Shown here: piece by piece, positions 43,642 through 51,712 of the stretch
How the letters are laid out: every line of letters begins with the position of its first letter
How positions within the stretch are numbered: position 1 is the first letter of the stretch
NCBI RefSeq assembly: GCF_001641335.1
Contig: NZ_LVEM01000003.1
Coordinates: 1,025,191 to 1,089,190 of the forward strand
Origin: Bradyrhizobium stylosanthis
GTDB lineage: Bacteria; Pseudomonadota; Alphaproteobacteria; Rhizobiales; Xanthobacteraceae
Reading direction: 5' to 3'
Length of the DNA stretch: 64,000 nucleotides
Program-made: the position numbers and the translations under genes
The notes under the pieces: generated by a model
The model's database searches: none
Seen by the model: the letters and a program-made list of their open reading frames with translations, nothing else
Told to the model about the DNA's origin: nothing

Positions 43642-44220
43642 TTACCCTTCAAAACCGTCGTAGGCGCCGGGACGTTCGAGGATCGAATAACCCTGTCGCA
43701 AATGTTGAATGGCTACCTGCACCGAGCGCGCGAACATCAGCACGAAGCCGGCCAGCACGGCGTAGTAGACGTAGTCCTTGGGGAGATTGATCGTGGTCAT
43801 CGACTCATCGCCGATGATCTGGATGTAGACCCAGACCAGCTTGATGGCGTAGCCGAAGAAAGCGATCCGGATCAGGTCGATGATCGTGGACAGCGTGCGC
43901 GCCACGGGATGCGGCAGATAGCGGTAGATCAGGTCGACCTGGATGTGCCGCGACAGCCGCACGCACATCGATGAGCCGATGAAGACCACGCCGATCAGGC
44001 AATAGGTCGCGATCTCCTCGGTCCAGGCATAGCTGTCGTTGAGGACGTAACGAGTGAAGAACTGCAGGAAGACGGCAAGCGCCATCACCCAGAAGATCGC
44101 CAGCGCCACCCAATCCTCGAAGGCGTAGACGCCGAGATCGACCTTCGGCGTCGCCTCCTCCTCGAAGGTATGGGCGATCTCGTCGCCGGTGATCTGCCTG
44201 TGCACTTCGACGGTGGACAT
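43642..44220 (-). CDS. TRAP transporter small permease (DctQ)
   Basis: 192-residue DctQ-type subunit with four predicted membrane segments after a 35-residue acidic N-terminus. The conserved region is FTRYVLNDSYAWTEEIATYC, followed by VVFIGSSMCVRLSRHIQVDL, both hallmarks of DctQ. It is separated from the upstream receptor gene by 257 bp filled with two palindromic repeats, unlike the tight spacing elsewhere in the operon. Confidence 0.92.
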   Translation of the reverse strand: MSTVEVHRQITGDEIAHTFEEEATPKVDLGVYAFEDWVALAIFWVMALAVFLQFFTRYVLNDSYAWTEEIATYCLIGVVFIGSSMCVRLSRHIQVDLIYRYLPHPVARTLSTIIDLIRIAFFGYAIKLVWVYIQIIGDESMTTINLPKDYVYYAVLAGFVLMFARSVQVAIQHLRQGYSILERPGAYDGFEG

Positions 44221-44246
44221 GGGGGTTACTCCTCAAACGGGCTCGG

Positions 44247-44326
44247 TCGTTCCGGGATGGTGCGCTAGCACCAGACCCGGAACCTCGAGATTCCGGGCTC
44301 TCGCTGCGCGAGCCCCGGAATGACGA
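44247..44326. repeat. Palindromic repeat inside the TRAP operon (TTCCGGG type)
   Basis: Outer arms TCGTTCCGGG and CCCCGGAATGACGA with inner hairpins GGTGCGCTAGCACC and GGGCTCTCGCTGCGCGAGCC. It lies between the receptor gene and the small permease gene of a TRAP operon. It looks like a Bradyrhizobium dispersed repeat. Confidence 0.65.
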
Positions 44327-44354
44327 GTTAGGTCTATTGCGTCACTTTGCTCCG

Positions 44355-44471
44355 CTCCTCATCCTGAGGAGCTTGCGAAGCAAGCGTCTCGAAGGATGGT
44401 CCCGGGCGACACCTGAGTGACACCCGGGCCTTCATGGTTCGAGACGCGCTTCGCGCTCCTCACCATGAGGG
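44355..44471. repeat. Palindromic repeat inside the TRAP operon (CCTCATCCTGAGGAG type)
   Basis: Starts with CTCCTCATCCTGAGGAGC and contains AGCGTCTCGAAGGATGGT facing ACCATGAAGGCCCGGG- and GTTCGAGACGCGCTTCGCG-like arms, ending CACCATGAGGG. It begins 7 bp after the receptor gene stops, in the orientation of transcription, so it would form a hairpin at the 3' end of the receptor mRNA. Confidence 0.65.
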
Positions 44472-44477
44472 TCTTGC

Positions 44478-45455
44478 TTACTTGACCGCCTGGATCCGCT
44501 CCCAGTCGGCCTTGCGATAGCCGAAGGTCTCGAACGGAACGTTCTTCAGAACGGTGTCGCGGAACTCGTTCTTGTCGACCTCGGTCACGGTCAGGCCCTT
44601 CTCCTTGAAGAAGGCGACCAGCTTGGCCTCGTTCTGCTTGATCTCGCCGGTCGCCTTGGCAGCGGCTTCCTGCGCGACGTCGGTGAAGATCTTCTTGTCC
44701 TCGTCGCTGAGCTTCTTCCAGAGCGCGCCCGCCACCACGGTGTTGAGGTGGTCGACGATGTGGCCGGTCAGCACGATGTGCTTCTGCACCTCGTAGAACT
44801 TCTTGGCCTCGATCGTGGTCAGCGGGTTCTCCTGCGCCTCGACGGTGCCGTTCTGGAGCGCAAGATAGACCTCGGCGAACGCGATCGGCGCGGTGTTGGC
44901 GCCGCAGGCGCGCGGCATGGCGAGGTAGGCCGGCACGTCGGGCACGCGCATCTTCAGGCCCTTGAGGTCGGCGCAGGTCTTGATCGGCTTGTTCGACGAG
45001 GTCTGGCGCACGCCATAATAGGTCACCGCGACGATGTGGTGGCCGCTCTTGTCCTCATAGCCCTTGGCGAGCTCCTTGAAGATATCGCTCTTGGTGTAGG
45101 CGAGGAGATGGTCCGCGTCGCGGAAGGTGTAGGGATAGTAGGTCACGCCGATCGGCGGGAAGCTCTTGGCCGCGAAGCTCGAGCCGGAGATAATGATGTC
45201 GACCGAGCCGAGCGACAGGCCCTGGTTGATGTCAGCCTCCTTGCCGAGCTGCGAGGCCGGATAGACGTCGATCTGGTAGCGCCCGTTGGTGCGCTTGCCG
45301 ATCTCCTGCGCGGCCCAGACCGAAGCGGTATGGAACGGCTCCGAGGTCTCGTAGACATGGGCCCATTTGAGCTTGGTCTGCGCCATGCCGGGGTTGCTTG
45401 CTGCGAGCATCGCCGCGACCGAAGTCGCCAGCACCATCGTCATCTTCTTCAACAC
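44478..45455 (-). CDS. TRAP transporter substrate-binding protein (DctP)
   Basis: 325-residue periplasmic receptor of the DctP family. The start is a GTG at 45455, eight bases after GGAGG; the signal peptide (LKKMTMVLATSVAAMLAASN to MAQ) is followed by TKLKWAHVYETSEPFHTA. The Arg that binds the ligand carboxylate is expected in GLKMRVPDVPAYLAM, and NGTVEAQENPLTTIEAKKFY is the typical DctP region. With UxuA, UxuB and the zinc dehydrogenase nearby, the ligand is likely a sugar acid such as glucuronate, fructuronate, mannonate or gulonate (inference). Its gene follows the GntR gene by 72 bp. Confidence 0.92.
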   Translation of the reverse strand: MLKKMTMVLATSVAAMLAASNPGMAQTKLKWAHVYETSEPFHTASVWAAQEIGKRTNGRYQIDVYPASQLGKEADINQGLSLGSVDIIISGSSFAAKSFPPIGVTYYPYTFRDADHLLAYTKSDIFKELAKGYEDKSGHHIVAVTYYGVRQTSSNKPIKTCADLKGLKMRVPDVPAYLAMPRACGANTAPIAFAEVYLALQNGTVEAQENPLTTIEAKKFYEVQKHIVLTGHIVDHLNTVVAGALWKKLSDEDKKIFTDVAQEAAAKATGEIKQNEAKLVAFFKEKGLTVTEVDKNEFRDTVLKNVPFETFGYRKADWERIQAVK

Positions 45456-45527
45456 TGTCTTATCCTCCACTGACTAAAGTCTGCTTCTTGTTTGTCCGCC
45501 CCAAAATCGGGAACGGGCCGCCCAATC

Positions 45528-46355
45528 TCATCGCCGCCGTGCACTGCCGCTCTTGGCACGCTCCTTGGCACTTTCCTTGGTGTGCTCCTTGGCCTGCTTC
45601 TTCGGCGCGCTATCAGATTTTGCCGGAGCTCGCGCCGGCCGGCTCCCGCCGGCGGCAGTCTCGGCGCCGAAATTCTGCGCAAAGCGTTCCTGCGAACGGG
45701 CCAGATGTTTTCGCATGGCCTCACGGGCGGCGTCGGGATCGTGTCTCGCGATCGCGTCGCGCACGGCACGATGCTCGTCCAGCGCGGTGCGCCACGTGCC
45801 CCGGCTTTCGAAATAATGCGCAAGCTGCGCGAAATAGGGATTGAGACGCTGGTCGAACAACTCGCCGACCACGCGCACCAGCACCGCGTTGCCGAGGCTG
45901 CCGGCGATCGCGACGTGGAAGGCGCGGTCATGCACCATCGAGGCTTCGCCGGGGTGCTCGACATTCTCCATGGCGACGAGCGAGGCATCGATGCGGGCGA
46001 TATCGTCCCTGGTCGCGACGCGCGCGGCCTGCTCGGCGATGGCGCTTTCCAGGAATTCGCGGGCGCGCAGCAGCTCGAACGGGCCTTCGATACCGGCGGC
46101 CGGCAGCGTGGGCGCGGCGTCCGCCGGCTCGGTCACGTAGATGCCGGAGCCGACGCGGATACGGACGCGGCCTTCGACCTCGAGCGCGATCAGGGCCTCG
46201 CGCACCGTGGGGCGCGAGATCTTGAGCTGCTCGGCGAGCTCCCGCTCGGTCGGCAAGCGGCTGCCGACCACGTACTCGCCGCTGTCGATCAGGCTTCGCA
46301 ATTGATCGGCGACCTGGCGATAAAGCCGTCTCGCCTCCACAGCTTCCAGCGGCAC
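45528..46355 (-). CDS. GntR-family regulator (FadR/FCD subfamily), UxuR/ExuR-like
   Basis: 275-residue GntR regulator. The HTH is RRLYRQVADQLRSLIDSGEY, then LPTERELAEQLKISRPTVRE and GRVRIRVGSGIYV; the FCD domain follows with SMVHDRAFHVAIA containing metal ligands. It ends in a highly basic tail rich in Lys, Ala and Ser (about residues 235-275), not usual for the family. It is divergent from uxuB, and the gap contains palindromes with AATTGG/CCAATT half-sites like the UxuR/ExuR operators of E. coli. It therefore probably represses both uxuB and the TRAP operon (inference). Confidence 0.92.
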   Translation of the reverse strand: MPLEAVEARRLYRQVADQLRSLIDSGEYVVGSRLPTERELAEQLKISRPTVREALIALEVEGRVRIRVGSGIYVTEPADAAPTLPAAGIEGPFELLRAREFLESAIAEQAARVATRDDIARIDASLVAMENVEHPGEASMVHDRAFHVAIAGSLGNAVLVRVVGELFDQRLNPYFAQLAHYFESRGTWRTALDEHRAVRDAIARHDPDAAREAMRKHLARSQERFAQNFGAETAAGGSRPARAPAKSDSAPKKQAKEHTKESAKERAKSGSARRR

Positions 46356-46404
46356 GCTGGTCCTCCCGAAAGGGCTGCGCGGGGGTCGTCAAACCCGCGG
46401 CCCG

Positions 46405-46434
46405 CCAATTTTTGGAAAATTGGTCTTACCAATT
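46405..46434. promoter_or_regulatory. Overlapping double palindrome, probable UxuR/ExuR-type operator
   Basis: CCAATTTT-TGG-AAAATTGG (46405-46423) and AATTGGT-CTT-ACCAATT (46418-46434) are both perfect inverted repeats and share the middle AATTGG half-site. The second matches the known E. coli UxuR/ExuR operator core AATTGGTATACCAATT except for its centre. It lies between the gntR-like gene and uxuB, 65 bp before the latter. Confidence 0.75.
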
Positions 46435-46498
46435 GACCGGAGCATTGACCTGATACGGGCGCCATGTCAAGCAGCGGCAAAGCAAGGGGGAGACGTCC

Positions 46499-47980
46499 AT
46501 GCGCAATTCAGAGCGCCTTGGCAGCGCCAATCTCGACCGGTTGGCACCCGGCATCCGCCGCCCGGCCTATGACCGCGCACGCGTTACACCCGGTATCGTG
46601 CATCTCGGCCTCGGCGCCTTCCACCGCGCGCACCAGGCTGTGGTCATCGACGATTGCATTGCCGGCGGCAGCATGTCCTGGGGCATCGTCGGCGCCAGCC
46701 TGCGCAGCCCGGATACGCGCGACGCCCTCGCCCCTCAGGACCATCTCTATACCGTTGCCGTACGCGCAGCCGAAGGCACCGAGCACCGCGTGATCGGCGC
46801 CCTGCTCGACAGCGTCGTCGCGCGCGAGAAACCCGCAGCGCTGGTCGAACGGATGGCCGATCCCGCAGTTCGCATCGTCTCGCTCACGGTCACCGAGAAG
46901 GGCTATTGCCACACGCCGCAGACCGGCGATCTCGACGAGCGGCATCCCGACGTCGTGCACGATCTCAACAATTTTGACGCGCCGCGCTCGGCGCCCGGCT
47001 TCATCGTGGCGGCGCTGGCGCGCCGGCGCGCGCAGGGACTTCCGCCTTTCACCGTGCTGTGCTGCGACAACCTCGCTGCCAACGGCCACACCGTGCAGCG
47101 GATCGTGACGCAGTTCGCCGCGCTCCGCTCCAAGGATCTCGGCAAGTGGATCGCAGACAACGCCGCCTTCCCTTCGACCATGGTCGACCGCATCGTGCCG
47201 GAGACGACGGACGCCGACCGCGATGCGGTGTCATCCGCGCTCGGCCTGCTCGACGCCTGGCCGGTGATGACCGAGCCCTTCACGCAATGGGTGGTCGAGG
47301 ACCGCTTCACCGCGGGCCGGCCCGACCTTGCCGCCGCCGGCGTCGAGCTCGTCACCGACGTCAAGCCGTTCGAGCTGATGAAGCTGCGGCTGCTCAACGC
47401 GAGCCATTCGGCGCTGGCCTATCTCGGCTATCTCGCAGGTTACGAGACCATCGCCGACACCATGACCGATCCGCATTTCGCGCGTCTGGCCGCGCGGGTG
47501 ATGGAAGAGGCCGCGGTAACGTTGACGATGCCCGCAGGCACGGATCTCGCCGCCTACCGCGCCTCGCTGCTCAAGCGTTTTTCCAATCCAGCGCTGCACC
47601 ATCGCACCTGGCAGATCGCGATGGACGGTTCGCAGAAATTGCCGCAGCGCCTGCTCGGCGCGATGCAGGATCGTCTTGCGCGGAACCTGCCGGTCGACAC
47701 CCACGCGCTCGCGGTCGCCGGCTGGATGCGTTACGTCACCGCCACTGACGAGAAGGGCCGCGCCATCGACGTGCGCGATCCGCTTGCGGCCGAGTTCGCC
47801 GCGCTGGCACGCGAGGCCGGTCCCGTCGCCGAACGGCTCGCGCCCGCACTGCTCGGCGTCCAGAAGGTGTTCGGGCCCCTGGGCAACGAGCAGCGCCTGC
47901 GCGAAGCCGTGACCGCGGCGCTCGGCCGCCTCTATCAAGACGGCGCGCGACGGGCCGTGGAGATGCTTGTCTCGGCATGA
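46499..47980 (+). CDS. uxuB: Fructuronate reductase / mannitol dehydrogenase family protein
   Basis: 493-residue member of the long-chain mannitol dehydrogenase family. The N-terminal Rossmann region is VTPGIVHLGLGAFHRAHQAV, the middle has PFTVLCCDNLAANGHTVQRI, and the catalytic lysine is expected in DVKPFELMKLRLLNASHSAL. UxuB reduces D-fructuronate to D-mannonate, the substrate of UxuA at 39981, which makes this assignment preferable to mannitol dehydrogenase. A GGGGGAG ribosome site precedes the ATG. It is divergent from the gntR-like gene and TRAP operon. Confidence 0.9.
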   Translation: MRNSERLGSANLDRLAPGIRRPAYDRARVTPGIVHLGLGAFHRAHQAVVIDDCIAGGSMSWGIVGASLRSPDTRDALAPQDHLYTVAVRAAEGTEHRVIGALLDSVVAREKPAALVERMADPAVRIVSLTVTEKGYCHTPQTGDLDERHPDVVHDLNNFDAPRSAPGFIVAALARRRAQGLPPFTVLCCDNLAANGHTVQRIVTQFAALRSKDLGKWIADNAAFPSTMVDRIVPETTDADRDAVSSALGLLDAWPVMTEPFTQWVVEDRFTAGRPDLAAAGVELVTDVKPFELMKLRLLNASHSALAYLGYLAGYETIADTMTDPHFARLAARVMEEAAVTLTMPAGTDLAAYRASLLKRFSNPALHHRTWQIAMDGSQKLPQRLLGAMQDRLARNLPVDTHALAVAGWMRYVTATDEKGRAIDVRDPLAAEFAALAREAGPVAERLAPALLGVQKVFGPLGNEQRLREAVTAALGRLYQDGARRAVEMLVSA

Positions 47981-48086
47981 CCATAAAGTGGGCAGCGTCT
48001 TGAATGCTGCACTGCGGTCAAACCAAACGCAAAATCGAACGGAAGTCGCGCTTGATTTTTGCCTGTCATTGCCGCACCCGAGAGGT

Positions 48087-48494
48087 ATGGCAAAGGACAG
48101 CAAGGTCATCGCCGCGAACGCGGCCTTCTATGCCGCCTTCTCCACCGGCGACTTCGCCGGCATGGAGAAGATGTGGGCGGACGACGACGCCATCTCCTGC
48201 ATCCATCCCGGCTGGCCCGCGATCATCGGCCGCGCCACCGTGATCGGAAGCTGGCGCGACATCCTGCAGAATCCGGAACGGCCGCAGATCGTTTGCGCCG
48301 AGCCGCAGGCCATCGTCGACGGCGACAGCGCGCGCGTGCTCTGCATCGAGATCGTCGACGGCACAGCTCTGGCCGCAGCCAACCATTTTCGGCGCGTCGG
48401 CGACGGCTGGCGCCTCGTCCATCACCAGTCGAGCCCGATTGCGCAGATTGTCGAGCAGGCTGAAGACGATAGAGCGAGCCACAGGGTCCACTGA
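48087..48494 (+). CDS. SnoaL/NTF2-like domain protein
   Basis: 135-residue small alpha+beta barrel protein of the nuclear transport factor 2/SnoaL superfamily. The start is the ATG of MAKDSKVIAANAAFYAAFST, preceded by AGAGGT. Typical parts are GDFAGMEKMWADDDAISCIH, then PGWPAIIGRATVIGSW and HFRRVGDGWRLVHHQSSP. Such proteins may be isomerases, hydrolases or ligand binders; nothing here decides which. It stands alone 106 bp after uxuB. Confidence 0.88.
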   Translation: MAKDSKVIAANAAFYAAFSTGDFAGMEKMWADDDAISCIHPGWPAIIGRATVIGSWRDILQNPERPQIVCAEPQAIVDGDSARVLCIEIVDGTALAAANHFRRVGDGWRLVHHQSSPIAQIVEQAEDDRASHRVH

Positions 48495-48562
48495 CGACGG
48501 GCTCTTACGCCGGCGTGGTCTACTGTGCATGGGGTTGTTTTCCAACTTTTGTGTTGGCCCCC

Positions 48563-49273
48563 TCATCCAAGGCCCGACAGATCATCCAGCACGGCCCTCG
48601 CCGCGCCGAAGTCGTCATCCCCAAAGAACATGCTGCGCGTGATCAGCACCGGAATGTTGGCCTGCGAGGCCGCGATCAGGCCGTTGGCGGAATCCTCGAT
48701 CGCAAGGCACGCAGACGCGTCGATCTTCAGCCGCGCCAGGACCTCGAGATAGACATCCGGCGCCGGCTTCTTGTGCCTGACATCGTCGCCGGCCACGATC
48801 GCATCGAAATCGGCGGCCCAACGCTGGCCCAGCGCCCGCGACAGCAGCGCATCGATGTTGCCGTGCGAGGTGGTGGTCGCGATCGCAAGCCGCTGGCCGC
48901 GCGCCTTCGCGGCAGCAAGCAGTTCCGCCACGCCCGGTCGCAAAGGACAGCAGCCGGTCTCGACCAGCTCGGCGTAATGGGCAGTCTTGATGCGGTGAAG
49001 CTCGACGATATCCGGATCCGACAGCGGCGGCGCGATCCACTGCCTCGTATGGTAGGCGCGCATGCGTTCCTTGCCGCCGGTCACGCGCAGCAGGTCCTTG
49101 TAGGTGGCCCGGTCCCAATGCCAGTCGAGACCGTGCCGGGCGAAGGCGTGGTTGAAGGCCCGCCGATGCAGCTCCTCGGTCTCGGCCAGGGTGCCGTCGA
49201 CATCGAGGATCAGCGCAGCCGCGCGCCGGACCAGTTCGACTGCACCCGCTGGAGCGATCGCTTCTGCCTGCAT
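48563..49273 (-). CDS. HAD-IA hydrolase, CbbY/phosphoglucomutase-like
   Basis: 236-residue HAD-superfamily phosphatase similar to CbbY. The nucleophile motif is ALILDVDGTLAETEELHRRA (DxDGT), followed by an all-helical cap with TGGKERMRAY; motif II is LAIATTTSHGN, the lysine is in DVRHKKPAPDVY, and the acidic motif is CLAIEDSANGL. CbbY proteins remove inhibitory sugar phosphates such as xylulose-1,5-bisphosphate. The ATG at 49273 follows GGGAGG; an earlier ATG is less convincing. No Calvin cycle genes are near. Confidence 0.88.
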   Translation of the reverse strand: MQAEAIAPAGAVELVRRAAALILDVDGTLAETEELHRRAFNHAFARHGLDWHWDRATYKDLLRVTGGKERMRAYHTRQWIAPPLSDPDIVELHRIKTAHYAELVETGCCPLRPGVAELLAAAKARGQRLAIATTTSHGNIDALLSRALGQRWAADFDAIVAGDDVRHKKPAPDVYLEVLARLKIDASACLAIEDSANGLIAASQANIPVLITRSMFFGDDDFGAARAVLDDLSGLG

Positions 49274-49419
49274 GGTCGATGCCTCCCTGTCACGGGCGAC
49301 CATCGCCCGCACTGGCGGTCGAGTAAAATCGCAATATCTTTTGCCGGACCCAAAAATCTCTTATGAGCGACAGGCGCACCGCCAGCGCGAACGGGAACCT
49401 CGACCTGCACGGGAGACGC

Positions 49420-50265
49420 ATGCGGCTCTTCATCCTCGGCCTCGGCTACAGCGCCCAGCATTTTGCCCGCAAGTTCGGCGGCGCCTTCTCGCACATTGCC
49501 GGCACGGTGCGCGATCCCAAGAAGCGTGACGACCTTGCGGGTATCGAGCTGCACGGCTTTTCCGGCGGCAGCCCAACCGACGAGACGGTCAAGCGCGTCA
49601 GTGAGGCCGATGTCGTCCTGGTCTCGATCCCGCCCGGCAGCACCGGCGACCCCGCGCTCGCGGCATTCGGCGACGTGCTGGGGAGGCACCGCCGCAAGAT
49701 CATCTATCTCTCCACCATCGGCGTGTATGGCGATCACGGCGGGGCGTGGGTGGATGAAAGCACGCCGACGCAGGCCGCCTTCGAGCGCACGCGCCTGCGG
49801 CTCGCGGCCGAGCAGGCCTGGATGGACATCGCGCCGGGCAACGTCGCGATCCTGCGGCTCGCCGGCATCTACGGCCCCGGCCGCAACGCCCTGGTGACGC
49901 TGCGCACCGGGACGGCCCGGCGCATCATCAAGCCGGGACAGGTGTTCAACCGCATCCACGCCGACGATATTGCGAGCGCGATCATGGCCGCGATCGGCCA
50001 CCAGGGCGGCATCTTCAATGTCTGCGACGACGAGCCCGCGCCGCCGCAGGACGTGATCGCCTATGCCGCGCGGCTGATGGGTGTCGCGCCTCCGCGGGAA
50101 GAGGCGTTCGAGACGGCCGAGATGTCGGCGATGGCGCGCAGCTTCTATGCCAGCAGCGCCCGCGTCTCCAATGCGAAATTGAAGCGCGAGCTCGGCGTTG
50201 CGCTCGCCTATCCCAGCTATCGCCAGGCGCTGGATGCGCTGTGGCGCGCCGGCGAAGGCCGCTAG
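49420..50265 (+). CDS. NAD-dependent epimerase/dehydratase-like SDR (YeeZ-type)
   Basis: 281-residue extended SDR-like protein. The start is the ATG of MRLFILGLGYSAQHFARKFG (Rossmann motif GLGYSA), with GGGAG upstream; 19 codons further upstream are less likely. Later regions include IIYLSTIGVYGDHGGAWVDE and ILRLAGIYGPGRNALVTLR, and IHADDIASAIMAAI. The YxxxK motif is not in the usual form, as in other YeeZ-like proteins. The role is unknown. Confidence 0.82.
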   Translation: MRLFILGLGYSAQHFARKFGGAFSHIAGTVRDPKKRDDLAGIELHGFSGGSPTDETVKRVSEADVVLVSIPPGSTGDPALAAFGDVLGRHRRKIIYLSTIGVYGDHGGAWVDESTPTQAAFERTRLRLAAEQAWMDIAPGNVAILRLAGIYGPGRNALVTLRTGTARRIIKPGQVFNRIHADDIASAIMAAIGHQGGIFNVCDDEPAPPQDVIAYAARLMGVAPPREEAFETAEMSAMARSFYASSARVSNAKLKRELGVALAYPSYRQALDALWRAGEGR

Positions 50266-50386
50266 GTTCCGGCACGATCGGCGCCTCCCAGACATGCCGT
50301 GCCCGCGCTTGACTTCGTTCCGGCGCGGTCGTGATCTAGGCAGCGCGCGAGCCACTCCGATAACGAGCTCGCCTGGGAGGAATAGA

Positions 50387-51655
50387 ATGAACAAGACGAT
50401 CGCCATGATCGCGGCGGCGGCTGCCGCCATCACGCTCGGTGCAGCGCACGCCGCGCCGCTGCCCGAAACCAATCCGGATGACGCCGGCTTCTCGAAGCAG
50501 GGTCTTGCGCGGCTCGACAGTTTCTTCGCACGCGAGATCGCCGCCAAGCGCGTCCCCGGCGCGGTGGTCGCCGTCGCGCGGGACGGCAAGCTCGTGCACT
50601 ACAAGGCCTATGGCATGCTCGATCCGGGCAAGGGCACGCCGATGCCCGTTGATGCGATCTTCGCGCTGGCCTCGATGACCAAGCCGATGGCGGCGGTCGC
50701 CGGCCTGACGCTGATGGAAAGGGGCCAGCTGCCGCTCCAGGCCAAGCTGTCCGACTACTATCCCGGCTTTGCCGACATGAAGGTCGGCGTGCCCCAGAGC
50801 GACGGCTCGCTCAAGCTCGAGCCGCAGGCATCGCCGATCTTCATCCACGATCTCTACCGACACACCTCCGGACTGATGTATGGCGGCCGCCCGGACTCAT
50901 CGAGCCCGGTGGCGCGGCAATATCCTGACGGCGTCGCGCCCGCAATCGAGGGCGACACCCAGGCTTTCGTCGACCGCATCACGAAGCTGCCGCTGGCGCA
51001 CCAGCCCTCGACCGAATTCGAGTACGGTTTTTCGATCGACGTGCTGGGCGCGGTGGTCGAGAAGGTCAGCGAGCAGAAGCTCGGCGACTATCTCGCCGCC
51101 AATGTCTGGCAGCCGCTCGGCATGAAGGACGCGACCTTCCACCCGACCGACGCGCAACGCCCGCGCCTCGCCCGCCCGTTCGCGAACGATCCGCTGACCG
51201 GCAAGCCGCAGGCCATCAAGCTGCTCGATAGCCCGACCAAGTTCGATTGCGGCGGCGCCTGCTCGTTCGCGACCGTCGGCGACTACGTCCGCTTCGGGCA
51301 GATGCTGCTCAACGGTGGCGAGCTCGACGGCCAGCGCATCCTCGGCCCGAAGACCGTGCACCACATGACGACCAATCACCTTGGCCCGGAGATCAAGAAC
51401 AACGTGGCGAATGTCGAGCCGCATCGCGGCGGCTTCGGCTTCGGCCTTTCCGTGGCGGTCCGCACCAGCGAGGGCCTGTCGTCGGTCCCCGGCAATCCCG
51501 GCGAGTTCACTTGGAACGGCGCCTATGGCACGCAGTTCTTCTGCGATCCGAAGGAGCGCCTCGTCGTCGTGGTGGGAACGGCGGCGCCGGGCGAGCTGCG
51601 CAAATATTATCGCGAGCAGGTCCAGGACATCGTCTACGGCGCGATGACGAAGTGA
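50387..51655 (+). CDS. Serine hydrolase of the beta-lactamase/DD-peptidase (class C) superfamily
   Basis: 422-residue secreted serine hydrolase with a Sec signal peptide (residues 1-22, ending AHAAP). The nucleophile motif SxxK is ASMTKPMAA near residue 105; the second motif YxS/N is EFEYGFSIDVLG; HRGGFGFGLSVAV lies where the KTG-like third motif is expected. Such proteins act as esterases, peptidases or beta-lactamases. A strong GGGAGGAATAG ribosome site precedes the ATG. It stands alone, convergent with a dienelactone hydrolase gene. Confidence 0.9.
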   Translation: MNKTIAMIAAAAAAITLGAAHAAPLPETNPDDAGFSKQGLARLDSFFAREIAAKRVPGAVVAVARDGKLVHYKAYGMLDPGKGTPMPVDAIFALASMTKPMAAVAGLTLMERGQLPLQAKLSDYYPGFADMKVGVPQSDGSLKLEPQASPIFIHDLYRHTSGLMYGGRPDSSSPVARQYPDGVAPAIEGDTQAFVDRITKLPLAHQPSTEFEYGFSIDVLGAVVEKVSEQKLGDYLAANVWQPLGMKDATFHPTDAQRPRLARPFANDPLTGKPQAIKLLDSPTKFDCGGACSFATVGDYVRFGQMLLNGGELDGQRILGPKTVHHMTTNHLGPEIKNNVANVEPHRGGFGFGLSVAVRTSEGLSSVPGNPGEFTWNGAYGTQFFCDPKERLVVVVGTAAPGELRKYYREQVQDIVYGAMTK

Positions 51656-51678
51656 GACCAGCGCTGCTTGATAGAGAA

Positions 51679-51701
51679 AGGGCGGCCACGCGGGCCGCCC
51701 T
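51679..51701 (-). terminator. Hairpin between convergent genes
   Basis: AGGGCGGCC (51679-51687), loop ACGCG, GGCCGCCCT (51693-51701): a perfect 9-bp GC-rich stem. Read on the minus strand it is followed by TTCTCTATC, so it fits a terminator for the dienelactone hydrolase gene best and may serve the plus-strand gene as well. Confidence 0.6.
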
Positions 51702-51712
51702 GAAATTCGGTA

